Assembly (NCBI GenBank): GCA_949126835.1
Contig: OX421507.1
Location: 32,936,882-33,000,881, forward strand
Source: Anisus vortex
Lineage: Eukaryota; Mollusca; Gastropoda; Planorbidae
Direction: 5' to 3'
Length of the DNA: 64,000 bases
The notes under the pieces were generated by a model. The model was given only the letters and a program-made list of their open reading frames with translations, did no database searches and had not been told where the DNA came from. Below, piece after piece: positions 44,401 to 60,000 of this stretch; the stretch's first letter is position 1, and each line of letters begins with the position of its first letter. Made by a program: the position numbers and the translations under genes.

Positions 44401-47400
44401 TAAAAGGCTACCTAGCATAAGTACGATATACCTATACTAAAATGTGTATCTTCCATATGGGACCCATCAGCTAAAGAAACTTTATGTATATAAAAACTAT
44501 AACAAATTCCTTAAAGAGCTGCAAGATTCATTGCTGTGAATAATCACAACTGTCAAGTGTAACATCAATAGTTCAATAGGTAAGGAAAGAAAAGCCAGGA
44601 GAAAAATTATAATAAATCATAAAATAATAAATAACACATTAAATTCTAACTTAAAAATATAACCCTACAGTAATATACCGGTATATATTGCTCAGAGAGA
44701 CAAAGGGATAAAAACACTTTTCTTATAGTAAGAACCAATACATAGCCTACAAGTTCTTTTGCTTCTCAAATGGCATCTGGGCATGGAATAGGTTGCCCGA
44801 ACAAACCAGGAAAAACAAAAACTTAACATCATTTACAAACCATCATAAAAATGCAACACTAGAGTCAAACCACGGATATGCATAGCATGCAATAATCTTC
44901 TGTTCAGAAGAAGTGTGTATAAATTATAAGAAGTTGAAACCAGTTGGGACAAATCTAAACTTGTTCTTAATTTATTTAAAGCTTTGTCTAAAAAATCATT
45001 TGTGAATGTTAAAATGTTAACCAGTATGAATGAATGAATGAATTTTCTTTTTTTACAAAGTTAACACAAACCTGATCATCCTCAGGTGTCTCGCTTTTAG
45101 ACTTGAATAAGTTTACTGCTTTGGTCGGGGTTTGCTTGTCACCTGTATGTGTAGGTGTTGAGGTTTGATGTGTCAGTACAGCCTTTTCTGATATCTGACG
45201 GGTGATATGTGCCCTGTCAGCAGATTTTTCATCTTCTAAACTGTTCACATTCTCTGTTATCGGCAATTTATAATAATTCATTTGAACCATTTCATTTGGT
45301 TAAGGGGAGATAACTTAATACTTAAACTTATAACATCTCTAAAACTAATAAACAGTATTGAGTGTACAATGTAATAATATAAATCTTGTTTACCTTCTTG
45401 TGTTAAGTTGTCATCTTTGCCTGTTAGTGTTTGAAGTGTGACTAAGTTAAAATATGTCTCTTTATTTTTCATTAAATCTTGATGCGTGCCCATTTCCACA
45501 ACTTCTCCTTTGTCTAGCACGTAAATGACGTCTGCATTTTGTATGGTAGACAGACGATGTGCAACTATAACTGTAGTTCTTCCTTCTCTAGCCTGTGAAC
45601 ATTTATCAAATGAAATGGAACATTGAAAGAATCTCTGTAAACATTTCAATCAGCTTATCAAAAGTAAACAATTGACACAGCTAATCTTTTTTTTTTTACA
45701 GATTTGCATTTGGATTATGAAGAGGAAGAAAGGAAAGGAGACACATGTAGAATAGAGAAGGCTGTCACAGAAAACAAAAACATAGAGTGAGTGAGAGAGA
45801 GAGCCAACAATCTTTTAGTAGAAAATAACCCAAAGTTAATATTCACACCTTCCACCCATTTTAGAGTCCTGTAAATGGAATGAGTCAAAGGCTCTTGAGA
45901 TAGGTGATAAGTGAAGAAGAATACCATTGTGTACAGCCTATAGGGCATGTCTAATTAAAGGCACTGTGGGTAAACAGCAAATAGTGAAACTACTCCCAAC
46001 ATAAAGCTTGAAAGCAAGGGCATAGCTTGCTCACCTGTAATAATGCCAGGCTGTGAAATGACCATGCACACACCAACAAAATGTACAGTAGCCTATTGAT
46101 AGCTATTCACCTGGCTTGATAGGTTGTCACACCCTTTCTGCCTAAACCTTTCTCACGAAGTTCAAGGGGCTTTTAAAGATTACCATTGCCACAAGGGAGA
46201 TGTTCCCCATGTGTTCCCCACATAAGTTGCTTTACTAGTGGTTGACACACCTCTCTGGCTTTGAGGCCCATTGATTACAGAAGAGAAGAAAACCATCACC
46301 AAACAATAGACTGTTTATATAAAATAAATTTGAACTTCTAGCTTTCTAGTCAATGCCAGAACTTTAAAACTTTTACTTGCATTTTTTATATTTTTACAAA
46401 TCTTTTGGTAAACAAAATGTACCTTATCAAGGGCTGCTTGAACAATGCCTTCACTTTCAGAGTCTAATGCTGAGGTAGCTTCATCTAAGAGAAGTATTCT
46501 GGGATCTCTGACTAGTGCCCTAGCAATAGCTACTCTTTGTTTTTGACCTCCTGACAACTGAGCACCTCTTTCTCCCACTAAAGTCTCATAACCCTAAAAA
46601 GAAACATTTTTAGAAAGTAAAAAATACTACCGGTACTGTTTTCATGGGCACATATTCATTTGTTTGGCTAGTTTTACAACGTTAATATATTTGGATTTTT
46701 TTTTACTAATTGCGTATATATAAAGTAATTCTTTAATTCCATAGGCCAGGGTTCGGCAACCTTTTGATAATAGTGTGCTAAAGTATGTTTCATTCAGCTG
46801 ATAGAGTCACCCTGCTGATAGAGTCACCCTGCTGATAGAGTCACCCTGCTGATAGAGTCCCCCTGCTGATAGTCACCCTGCTGATAGTCACCCTGCTGAT
46901 AGAGTCACCCTGCTGATTGAGTCACCCTGCTGATAGTCACCCTGCTGATAGAGTCACCCTGCTGATAGAGTCACCCTGCTGATAGAGTCACCCTGCTGAT
47001 AGAGTCACCCTGCTGATAGAGTCCCCCTGCTGATAGTCACCCTGCTGATAGTCACCCTGCTGATAGAGTCACCCTGCTGATTGAGTCACCCTGCTGATAG
47101 TCACCCTGCTGATAGAGTCACCCTGCTGATAGAGTCACCCTGCTGATAGAGTCACCCTGCTGATAGAGTCACCCTGCTGATAGAGTCACCCTGCTGATAG
47201 AGTCACCCTGCCGATAGAGTCACCCTGCTTTAACACTCTATTTCTAAAAGGAGATATTTGAATAGTTTTTTTAGAAGTCTTCCGCGTGCCATTGAAAATC
47301 ATTCAAGTCTGGCACACGTGCCATAGGTTGCTGACCCCTGCCATAGGCTATAAAAACAGACTAGAAAATATAAATTTATATAATCATTTTATACATTAAA

Positions 47401-50400
47401 AAAATTCTATAAAAAAATCAACTGCAAAACCTTTCTGGGTGACAAGTAATAAATATAAATAAAGTAATAAATATAAATAAAGTAATAAATATGTATTGCT
47501 TTAGTTTTTAAACAACAGATGTAAACATGTTCATAGTGTAACAGGCTCTATTAAAAAAAACAAAAAAACATCACTTTCAAAACAAAGTCATGATTTTTTT
47601 CTTGAATTAAAATCAAAACAATGAAGCTTACTTTAGGTAAATGTGATATAAAATCATGAGCATTAGCCATTTTAGCAGCTCTCTCGATTTCTTCCATACT
47701 GATGCCTGGGTTACCAAGTGAGATATTCTTGAATATTGACATACCAAACAGAATGGGCTCTTGGGAAACAATACCTATATTTTTTCTCAGCCAATGAATA
47801 TTTAACTCTTTTATGTCTACTCCATCCAGTAAAACCTTTTGAAAACAATTAAAATGCAAACACATGATGTTGTCAAAAAAGATATCTTGATCATATTTTT
47901 TTTAATGAATTTTAAAGTAAAATGATTTTTAAAGAAAGGATCTATTTATATTACAACTTTTTTTCTCATATATAAATTTATACAAATAAAATAGGCCAAT
48001 TAATCTAAATCTTCACTTTGTTAAAATATTGTACAATGATTGACAAAATATTGGTCCAAAAAAGTCCAAAAAAGATACAGTATTAAATAAGACCAATATA
48101 CTTTTTTTGTTTAACCAAAGAGAACAAATACTAAATGTTACCCTTCCATTATCTGGATCATAGAACCTCTGAATGATGTTCACAATAGTTGATTTACCAC
48201 AACCACTGCTTCCTACAAGAGCTACAGTTTTACCTGGCTCAATATCCAGATTGAACTTTTTGAGAACCTTCAAGTAAAATTAACATACTAGTAACTATAG
48301 TAACACCTACTATTAATACTAGAATTTTAAAAGTCTAAAAAATATTAAGCAGAAGAATAATTAAAATATAGTTTGAGATAATTTCTTATATTTTACTTTC
48401 ACCTATCTATTACAATAAAATCTTTTAAATCTAGAAGGCCTGCACTTTACCTTGACCTCTGGACGAGTTGGATAAGAGAACTCAACATCTTTAAATTGGA
48501 TATATCCATTTATGGTATTTGGCTTTTGGCCTCCTGGGTCAGAGGAATCTATTGGTGGTTTCTGAAAATATCAAATGAAGCATGAAAGAAACCATTTTTT
48601 CTAAATCATATCAACCTTCTAGGAATGGTTTAATATGCTAAGAAAATGTATTTAAAAGCTAAATTGCTATAAAAAAAAGTAAAGTCCAGTAGATTGGGAC
48701 ATCTCGGCAATAAAGTGCATCAATTAGGGCTATTACAGAGTGGCTGAGCATTAGGCTATAATGTTAGCTACACATAATCTTCTCAATAGAACAAGCATTT
48801 GTAACACATAAGATAAGGTCACATCTTAGAAATAATCACACCATACAATTTTAGTATATTTACAACACTGCCATTTTAAAATATTTTTTTTGGGACATAA
48901 GGAACAAGCAGTCAAAGCCATAAGGTATTTATAGGCTATTTATATATATGTATCATAAGAAAATGTTGCTTTACAGACAGTTTTCTTACATCTTTTATAA
49001 TTGAGAAGACAGTTCCTCCAGCACCTTTGGCTGTCATCACTGATGTGATGTGAGGCGCAGCACTGCCCAGTGCAAAAGACCCAATCATGACGCTAAAAAA
49101 GATTGTGAAGACATTTCCAGGAGACAGTCCAGTCTCACCAGCGCTTTTATTATATTCGTCAACTTGAGTTGAGCCAAACCTGTAGCAAGTTTGTAACAAT
49201 TGTTATCACACAGTTGTAGTAAGTTTTTATTTATAACAATTGTTATCACACAGTTGTAAGTTTTTATAACAAAATAAGAGCATTGTATTATTGCCTAGCA
49301 ACATTAGAATAATGTGGTCTAGTTGCAGAGCATTGAATTGTCAATTTTAATTCCCCAGGTTCAAATTACTGTAGGCTAGTTGTTTTTTTAATTCCCAAGT
49401 TTAGTTTGGTGTCCCATAGTATGCCTTGCTCTGAAAGTTGACACTATCTAGGTAAGGTTTAGACAGCTGGACATTGTGCTGGCCATAACATAACCTTGCA
49501 TGCTAAAGATACAGATGAAAAAAAAGGCCTGCAATGGGTAGCTTTTTTATATACATTAACTTAACTCTTGTCGAAACATTTTTAGAGCGGGAAATCCTTC
49601 AGACTTGGGGAATATACCGGTACTATTCCTGACCTACTCAAAAATATAAAGAAACCCTTTAAGTAATCAGTTGAGTGTTCTATCCCTTGAATGTACTGTA
49701 CTGTACTGGAATGGTATGGCCACGTCACCATAACCAACAGGCTTGCAAAGACCATACTGCAGGGTACCGCCAGAGGAGGCAGAAAGAGAGGAAGACCAAA
49801 GAAACGTTGGCAAGATAATATCAGGGAATGGACATGTACAAAACTGTGTGAGGCAATGAGAACGGCTGAGAGACGGGAGGAATGGAGGAGGCTGGTTTAC
49901 ATGTCATCTGTGGTGCCCCAACGGTCCAACAGACTACGGGATATGTAGGTAGGTAGGTAAGTAGGATCCCTGGACCACATTTATGAATGTAAACAGCATT
50001 AATGAATGGTAACTTAAAATGAGATGTTACCCCAAGATATTGAACATCTCCTATACAGAGCATATCACAAACGAAGTGGTCCGCAATGAAATAGCTGCTG
50101 TCATGGGCCCATACAAGGACCTTCTCACCTCAATTAAGAAGAAAAAACTGAGATGGTATGGACACGTAGCAAGATCTGGAGGTCTTTCAAAGACTATAAT
50201 GCAGGGCACAGTCCAGGGAGGAAGAAAAAGAGGCAGGCAAAAGAAGAGATGGGAAGACAACATCAAGGAGTGGACCGGCCTGTCGTTCATCGACTCCCAA
50301 AGGGCATCACAGGACCGGAACAAATGGCAAGAGATTGTTAACAGTCAACGATGTTGCCCCAACGACCCACACACGGGTTAAGGGATTGGTGAAGGTGAAG

Positions 50401-50996
50401 GTGAACTTAAACATTAATAGCTTAATGACAAGAATAAAATATTTAAATGAAGTTTGAAAAACATATATGTACTTACCAAAAAGCAAGGCCATAAGCACAA
50501 AACATGATAAAAAATGTCAGTCCTACACTGAGCCCAGCAAAGATGGATTTTCTTATTCCTAATTTTTTACTTTCTTCTAAAGCATGGGAATATCTGAAAT
50601 TTAAAAGACAATTGAAAGTAACGGCACTTTAAGATTTTATGATCTTATAATTTATAATGCTCCACCTTTGTCTGCGATGGTTTCAGTATTATGCATTAGG
50701 CTATGATATGAAGTTTGATATTGGATTTCTAACTGATTATAAAAAATTGGAAAAATATATTTTTTTATTATTATTCATTGGATTGGAAATGTTGTTGACT
50801 ATTTTATTTCTGTCCCATGAATCCAAATATATATGTATAAAATATGTATATATGTATATAATATCATATTAATATGTATATATGTATATAATATCATATT
50901 AATATGTATATATGTATATAATATCATATTAATATGTATATATGTATATAATATCATATTAATATGTATATAATATCATATTAATATGTATATATG

Positions 50997-51039
<43 letters not shown>

Positions 51040-54000
51040 TATGTTCTGAAATATGGTTTTAAAATTAACTATAATATAAGTATTTTACAAAGATTTTGAC
51101 AAAATTTAAGTCATTTTTTAAATCTTGTACATCATACAAATTTCACTGTGAAATTTATTTGTTTATTTGTATCACTATTGCTGGCTTAAATAATTTTACA
51201 TACAAGTCTTTTGATCTTAGCAACATCAAATATAAATAGGGGAAGTTAGGGTAAATATAAGATAACTCCAAATAAATGGAAATTTAAAACAATTTAAAGA
51301 ACCATTTGTACTCAATCACAATAGACATTTGCGCACACTATCATACCATTTATCATACAAGAAAAAGTATCATTTAGGAGTCAGCTATTGTATTTTCTGG
51401 CTGACGGATGATTCTTTTGAAAGATTCTCACTGTAGTGAAACAAAAGAGTTCCTAAATCTCTTTGTTCTTGCCCTTATTGAAAGAAGCCGACCACTTCGA
51501 CTAGATATTATGTAACTATCGTGAAGCGGGTGTGCCATGATCTTGAAGGGTTTTATCAATCATAGACATGCACCTTGAATTGAATAGATCTGCAAGAGAT
51601 GGTAATTCTGTCTGTGTAGAACAAGAGGATTTGTTTATTAGGTGGTCTATCTGGTGTTTGTTCAATGTGTTTATATTAAGATTAATTGATTAGAAAAACA
51701 TTTACTTCTTCTATCTTCTATCAAGAAGGAACGTCTGTAAACTTATAAGACATTTACTATCTTAGGCCTACCATTATACATTCTTCATTCTAATTATTAT
51801 TACATTGTTTTTTTACTTTATTTTCTTATATTTTATGGTAGTTAAAAAAAAAGAATTGACAAATAGCCAATCCATATTTTCAAATCCACCTTTCTATATG
51901 TTTTAAAAACATTATATTATTATCATTTTTAAATTTGACTGCAGTCAAAGCTGTATGTACTTGGTGACTACATTTGATGATGTCTTCCTGAGGGCGTGTG
52001 AAAATAAATCCAAATACATACACCTGGAATGCTCTACCTCAAGATTGATAATAACTAATAACAACTAGTCTAATAGTTTGTTGTTTCTAATTTATGGTGC
52101 ATTTTTTGTGTGTTCTCCAGGGAGTATCATTTTCATGTCAGATTTGAGCAATATTTTGACACACATTTCTATTAAGACAATTGATCTCGCTAAATCTATC
52201 TATTGTAGCATAATCATGTTAGATTTGAGCAATATTTTGACACACATTTCTATTAAGACAATTGATCTCGCTAAATCTATCTATTGTAGCATAATCATGT
52301 TAGATTTGAGCAATATTTTGACACACATTTCTATTAAGACAATTGATCTCGCTAAATCTATCTATTGTAGCATTGGAAAATGTAGTAAATTACACCATTT
52401 CCACTCCTTCATGGAGTGAGAGGTGAAATTGCTCATCATTTTATATTACATATATATGCACCCTTTATATATGTTTATTTTTATTTTAAAAAAAGGAATG
52501 TTATCCTTGAAATAAATACTAATAAAATATATAATTTAAAGAATTCGTCACTTTCTCAATTGTTCAATATTATATTTAAAAAAATTTTTTTATAATTATT
52601 TTAATTTTATTTTTAAGTGCATATATAAAATATAACATTTAATTGTGCTACCTATACCTTTAAAATACAAAACACTTTTGTTAGATTCATTCTACTCTAC
52701 CCAGGAGCTATTCAATACCCCAGTATTGGGTTAAAGTAAATTACTTTATCCAAGACACTGAAAAAACTCACTGTAAGTAATGTTTTGGTGATTTCATATA
52801 TTAATCAAATAACACAAAGATCTATGTTTTAATCATTATACATAGAATAATATTAAAATTACGTGTGGCTCGTTTTTGAAAAGTTAAAAAAAATAATAAT
52901 TCTGGTGCATTGTACCCCAACTTCCCTTACTGCATTGTCTGCTTGCAAATGAACAATTAATCCAATTTAAGTAGGCTATATCATTATCTGCTTGCAAATG
53001 AACAATTAATCCAATTTAAGTAGGCTATATCATTATCTGCTTGCAAATGAACAATTAATCCAATTTAAGTAGGCTATATCATTATCTGCTTGCAAATGAA
53101 CAATTAATCCAATTTAAGTAGGCTCTATTATGTAAATAAAGAAAATATTGGCTATAGTGTTTAAACTTACTTCTTAATTTCTTGTGAATGGCCATTGAAG
53201 GAGATAACTGTTCTTATGCATGACAAGACTTCCTCAGCTATTGCCCCTGCCTTGGCATATTTCTCTTGCTCTCTAGCGCTGTAGTTTGCTAATAACTGAA
53301 CAGACATACAAAGAAAGATAACTCTTAAAACTTTTAATTATATAATTAGTTAGAGTTACTTAACCCTTCCTGTACCAACCTACTTCTATCTATGCTGCCT
53401 TCAGTTCCGCTATATACGCGCCCGGGACTGTAAGGGTTAATATTTAAAGATGTGGATTAACTGTAATAAATAGAGCAGATACTATATTCGAACTTATGCC
53501 TGTCAGGAAAAAACAGGAATTTTTCCTTTGGCTGGAGAAGTCCTAGAGTCTATGTATTCTTTTTTTTTTTATCTGACATTGAGGAATAAGGCTTGTCTAC
53601 AAACGTTTTCTCCCCTGCCCACATTGGGTAGGCTTATGCCTTAAACAGGTGTGTAACATCCATTTTTGAATTAAGAAAGTGTTGGGTTTACAATAAAAGT
53701 TCAGAGGATCAAGATGAAAAGCTTTCAATCTCTACTAGTAAACTCACAAACTATGAAGTGTAATAATTCATCTAAAAGCACAATTTTATATATAATATTA
53801 GTTAGGCCCATTATGTCTACATTGAGGCCTAGCCTACATATTATAAAGAAAAAAATATTAGAATAACTATACCAGTATTTTACATTCAAAGATAAACCAA
53901 AGTCTAGTTTCTTCTTCCCCAGCGTGGTAAAACAAAACTTGCTAAGCAAAAGGAAATTCAATCAGACTTTGTTTACAATTTTTTTTTAAATAAAATATAA

Positions 54001-57000
54001 ACTATTGATGAGCTATGTTTAAACACCAAAGTCTGGAAATATCCTTACCTTTCCCAGAAGAGCGGCACAGACTGCCAAAATTGGTGTCAAGGACATTAGC
54101 ACTAATGTCATCTTCCAACCTTTGATGAAACCCATTAGGAAACCAGCTAAAAACTGGGACAAAAACTGGAGAGCTAAACCTGTCTTATCACCGGTACCTT
54201 CTTTAACTCTCTCCAGGTCACTGGAAAGAAAGAGACGATACAAAGTTTTGTCTTCTTACTATTGTGGATCACATGTCCAGATCGTCTAAATATAGACGAA
54301 ACCATCACAGACAACAGGTCTCAATAATAATTATTATTCTGTTTGTATAGCATAATGTTCTGTTTGTATAGCATAATGTTCTGTTTGTATAGCATAATGT
54401 TCTGTTTGTATAGCATAATGTTCTGTTTGTATAGCATAATGTTCTGTTTGTATAGCATAATGTTCTGTTTGTATAGCATAATGTTCTGTTTGTATAGCAT
54501 AATGTTCTGTTTGTATAGCATAATGTTCTGTTTGTATAGCATAATGTTCTGTTTGTATAGCATAATGTTCTGTTTGTATAGCATAATGTTCTGTTTGTAT
54601 AGCATAATGTTCTGTTTGTATAGCATAATGTTCTGTTTGTATAGCATAATGTTCTGTTTGTATAGCATAATGTTCTGTTTGTATAGCATAATGTTCTGTT
54701 TGTATAGCATAATATTATGTTTGTATAGCATAATGTTATGTTTGTATAGCATAATGTTCTGTTTGTATAGCATAATGTTCTGTTTGTATAGCATAATGTT
54801 CTGTTTGTATAGCATAATGTTCTGTTTGTATAGCATAATGTTCTGTTTGTATAGCATAATGTTCTGTTTGTATAGCATAATGTTCTGTTTGTATAGCATA
54901 ATGTTCTGTTTGTATAGCATAATGTTCTGTTTGTATAGCATAATGTTCTGTTTGTATAGCATAATGTTCTGTTTGTATAGCATAATGTTCTGTTTGTATA
55001 GCATAATGTTCTGTTTGTATAGCATAATGTTCTGTTTGTATAGCATAATGTTCTGTTTGTATAGCATAATGTAAGCTCAGAACGCATTTTAACATTGAGC
55101 AACAAACAAATCAATATGGCCTACCAAAACAATCACCACTCAGTCAATCTGTCTTACTTAGCCTACATAATACATACGAAAAGTCATTTGTCAAAAATAA
55201 GAAACTATGGTCTTGCAGTCAAAGAGGTCAACTCACAAATAGATCATATTCTATCAATCGCGTAAACGGTATAAATAGCAATCATACTCCAGAGTCAATA
55301 TGATCAAGCAACCATTAATAAATAGCCTACTGCTAATCACTATTAAACATAAAAAAGACTAAATATCAAAGTAAGCCTACTAAAAGTATAAATGCCAAGA
55401 AAAATAATAATTAAAAAAAGATACACAAACAAAAGTTCTGACACCTATCACAGGTATTTAGGGCCTATAATAAATTCTCAAACGAAAGGTCTGAATGCCA
55501 AACTATAGAATACAAATACGGTATCTCAATGAATGTCATGCACAAACAATAGCCTACATGCCATACGGTTGTACACATATACATCAAACATGTCGTATAT
55601 AGTAAAAAAATAATCAAAGGCCTTACTCTGCCAGTCGTGTGGTGAGCTCTCCACTCTGCTGTTTGTCATACCAACCAATATTCTCGCGGAGTAACGCCTT
55701 GAAGAAAGCCTTGCGTAGCTTCAACGTTTGTCTCTCGCAAACAATTTGAAGAAATGCCACCTGTGAACATAGTGACAATACAAAGATGACCATAAACCTT
55801 AGAACTAATTTAATCGTACACACTGTTTTTAATACACTAGAATAAACGAAACATCTTCGGTCGGAAAACATGTAAAAAAAAAAAAAAAAAAACTAGAACA
55901 AATTCAGAAAAGAACTGCAATGTAAGGGTCATTACAAATGAATATTCATACTAGACAACTGTAAAACCATTAGTCAATCACAAAAATTTAGAAATACTGA
56001 AGGCAAGAAAGTTAAAAAGCTAAGCAGTACAATACATCGAATATTAAATTCTAATGTAGAAATACACCAAAAAGTAGCAATGGATTATGCAGACTCTGCA
56101 AGGCACACTAGTAAGGGCGATAAGCGAGCTCTAACAGTGGTGGAATCATTTTTGTCTTCCAGAATTAGAATGTAATTAAATAAAAAACAGCCTTACATTT
56201 TCCGTTTTTTCTTTACCCTGAAACAGTAGGGCCTACAGACTCAACAGACTGAAACAGTAGGGCCTACAGACTCAGCAGACTGAAACAGTAGGGCCTACAG
56301 ACTCAGCAGACTGAAACAGTAGGGCCTACAGACTCAGCAGACTGAAACAGTAGGGCCTACAGACTCAGCAGACTGAAACAGTAGGGCCTACAGACTCAGC
56401 AGACTGAAACAGTAGGGCCTACAGACTCAGCAGACTGAAACAGTAGGGCCTACAGACTCAGCAGACTGAAACAGTAGGGCCTACAGACTCAGCAGACTGA
56501 AACAGTAGGGCCTACAGACTCAGCAGACTGAAACAGTAGGGCCTACAGACTCAGCAGACTGAAACAGTAGGGCCTACAGACTCAGCAGACTGAAACAGTA
56601 GGGCCTACAGACTCAGCAGACTGAAACAGTAGGGCCTACAGACTCAGCAGACTGAAACAGTAGGGCCTACAGACTCAGCAGACTGAAACAGTAGGGCCTA
56701 CAGACTCAGCAGACTGAAACAGTAGGGCCTACAGACTCAGCAGACTGAAACAGTAGGGCCTACAGACTCAGCAGACTGAAACAGTAGGGCCTACAGACTC
56801 AGCAGACTGAAACAGTAGGGCCTACAGACTCAGCAGACTGAAACAGTAGGGGGCCTACAGACTCAGCAGACTGAAACAGTAGGGCCTACAGACTCAGCAG
56901 ACTGAAACAGTAGGGGGCCTACAGACTCAGCAGACTGAAACAGTAGGGCCTACAGACTCAGCAGACTGAAACAGTAGGGCCTACAGACTCAGCAGACTGA

Positions 57001-60000
57001 AACAGTAGGGCCTACAGACTCAGCAGTTTAATTGCCGTTAAAAGAGACTCAATGTATGCCTATGCATTAGTTAGTAATAGACCGGTGTGCCTTAACATCA
57101 CTCTGGCGGGAAGACGGAAGAAATTTTAACCGATGTAGAAATAAAACTTTTCGGCCTCCAATGATATTTTGACAACACATGTTAAATAGAAGAGAATGAG
57201 AAATGAGTAAGGCCTACGTATCTATTCAGAATATTGCTAGCCTGACAGCTTTGATTCGTTTAAGACGTACATCATTATATTGTCTTTGACACCGGTGTAT
57301 GCCATACCGCTAATGAAAATCTGTATGCTTTAGCGGAATTTTTAGTTTAACAGACCTAAGCATAAGCTTAGGCCTAGGCCTATAGCAGATATTTCGCTCG
57401 CTTTTCCAGCCCAGCTGTTGTCATTTGGCTTAAACTTTCTATAGAAATCGGCAACTTCTTTTTTATCCTTTCTAAATTATTTATAGTTGGATCTTTTAAA
57501 ATATCAAGTTCTATTTCTATGACAAACTGGATTCTAGTCTTTAGGTACTCTCACTGATCTATACAAAAATGGATAGAGCCTCCTTTATAAATCTGTTTAT
57601 TTCTTTTTATAGATCCATGGTTTATAGGCTACCTTAACTATTTGATGCAAGCGGAACATACAATTTTCATACTTCATAGACTTCATAGACATTCACTTAT
57701 CTATATAAGCGAGTACTCTGAATTAACCAACTCTAATTATAACAGGTTAAAGGCCTACGTACTGCAATATAGTGCTATGCACCCCTCAGTACAAGCAACT
57801 AGAGGCCGACCAAAATTTGGTTTCGGCACCGAAAGTAAGCAAATGGCCTTTTTCGGTTTCGGCCGAAGCCAAAATGTTAGCTTTCGGTTTGCTTTCAGTT
57901 TTCGGCCGAAACTTATATTGACTTTCGGTCATCAGCCAAATATATATTATATTTTAACTTTCAAAATTCCGACTGCAACGCTAGTGCTGCACCTATTACT
58001 CTGCTTATGGATAATATCATTTCGTTAAACTGTTGCGAATTAATCTGTAGAACCGGAATTCGGAAGGAAATCATTCAAATATGGTGCCCCACGATTTATT
58101 TATTTATTTTTTTATCTCGAAGAAATATTTTTAAACCCTGTTTGATTCGCACTTAACAATTCCTTAACACTAAATTGCTAGCAAACACTCATTAGTCAGA
58201 GGCTACTCAACTAATAGGCCTATTGTATTTATTTCAAAACATGAATACTGCTTTTGAATTTGCGATACAACTCAGACAACAGCAAACGCAGATGTCAACG
58301 CTTGTCGTCGGCACAACCTTTCGATCTACGTGAGAGGAAAAAAACAACTGAGATTTCCCCAATGATGCTGAACGCGCCTAACAGACAGGCCAATAGACGT
58401 AAGGTTGCGAGATACTTTGAATTCAAAAGGAGGACATAGAGAGACAAAAAGAATGACATATTTAGTGTTTCACAATCCACAATCAGTTCAGTTTTATTAC
58501 AATAGCTGTCAATAATATAATTGTATATTAGTAAAACTGACTTAACATTTTATTTAATGTAGGCCTACACTGAAAAGCAATTTAATATTTGGGCAATTAA
58601 AAAAATAACTTTGCAGCGCATGTAATGTTCTTTTCAAACACGGTTCATTCTTTTCTTGCCGGACTTCTGCAACCCTGGATAGATGTGTCTGGAATTTAAT
58701 TTATATTATACAAATATTCTTTTAATGTGTGCAGCATATAACAGCCACTGATCTATATTACAATTATATAAGTCTACATTCTAAATTCATGACAATACAG
58801 TTTTTGACTTCTCACAATCCAAAATCAGCTAGTTTTTTTTAAAAAGATTTCACCACGTTCTAAAGATCAATGAATCCTACCTAGAAGTTTGGTTTACGTT
58901 TATAAACAAAATAATTTTCTTCAGTATAATCAATGCAAATTTGTCTTTTTTAAACTCTAACTTACGTTGCCCGGGGGGAACCGAAAATCGGTTGAAAATC
59001 GGATTTTTAGAAACGAAAATAGGTTTTGAGAAAAAACGGATATTAACATGCCTAATGTGAAGTAGAAAACTGAAGTTAATACCTATAAAAACGGATTATT
59101 TAATCATCCCAAACAATGGTTGCATATATAGAGTGCCCATAATCTAGTTAATATTAAACACTTTTGAAATATTTTGTTTTGCAATTTCGGTTTGTCTTTC
59201 GGTTTTGGCCGAAGGTGTCGTTAAACTTTTGGTTTCGTCTTCGGTTACGACCGAAAGTCAATTGATATTTTCTGGTATTTCGGTATTTTTCGGACGAAAC
59301 CAAAACATTTAGTTTCGGTCGGCCTCTTAAAATAATTAAAATTTAACTCTAGGTGATAGATTCAATCTGAAAATGTTTCATTCGTTGAGAAATGAAAAAA
59401 ATAAACAACTTACATGAATATATGTTGCTGCACAGACACCCAGACCTATATAAATGTACTTCAAGGCGTATTCTGTCATTTTTTCTTCAAATAATTCACC
59501 TATATCAGTACTGTTGCCGAAGGTGTTATTAAATGTAGTTCCATTCACTGTTGTGTTTTGTCCGTCTAGAGAAATATAGACACGCTTTTTATGTTAGACG
59601 CTGAGGAGTTTATATATGAAACTCAAACACAATCTTATAACCACTATAAGGGTTTACACTCACAAATACACACACAAAAAGCTAAATAATAATAATAATG
59701 TCTTGTTCTTTAAAATTACATTTAGAAAACAGCTTCTGTTTTTTGTGAGGCATAAATTGATGTTTGTCTGTTGTTGTTTTTTAACATTGTAAAATAACGT
59801 GTCCAAGAGTTAAATTTAACTTGTTGTTGCGTTTAAATATGATTGTAATGCAATAAATTCCATTTTAACTGACCATGGTTGTCGTGGTTAAAAAAAAACA
59901 ACTTACAGCCAATGAAATCATTCGTCATGTTGCCAAAAATGAGAAACAAAAGTGGCCAGGAGGCACCATGTGCCATGGCTGTCAGAAATCCAAGAAAGAT

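Noticed and set aside
54305..55114. Open frames of 240-270 codons on both strands
   Set aside because: They lie wholly in a 21-bp tandem array whose length is a codon multiple. Several frames on opposite strands are open at once with perfect heptad repetition and no unique sequence.
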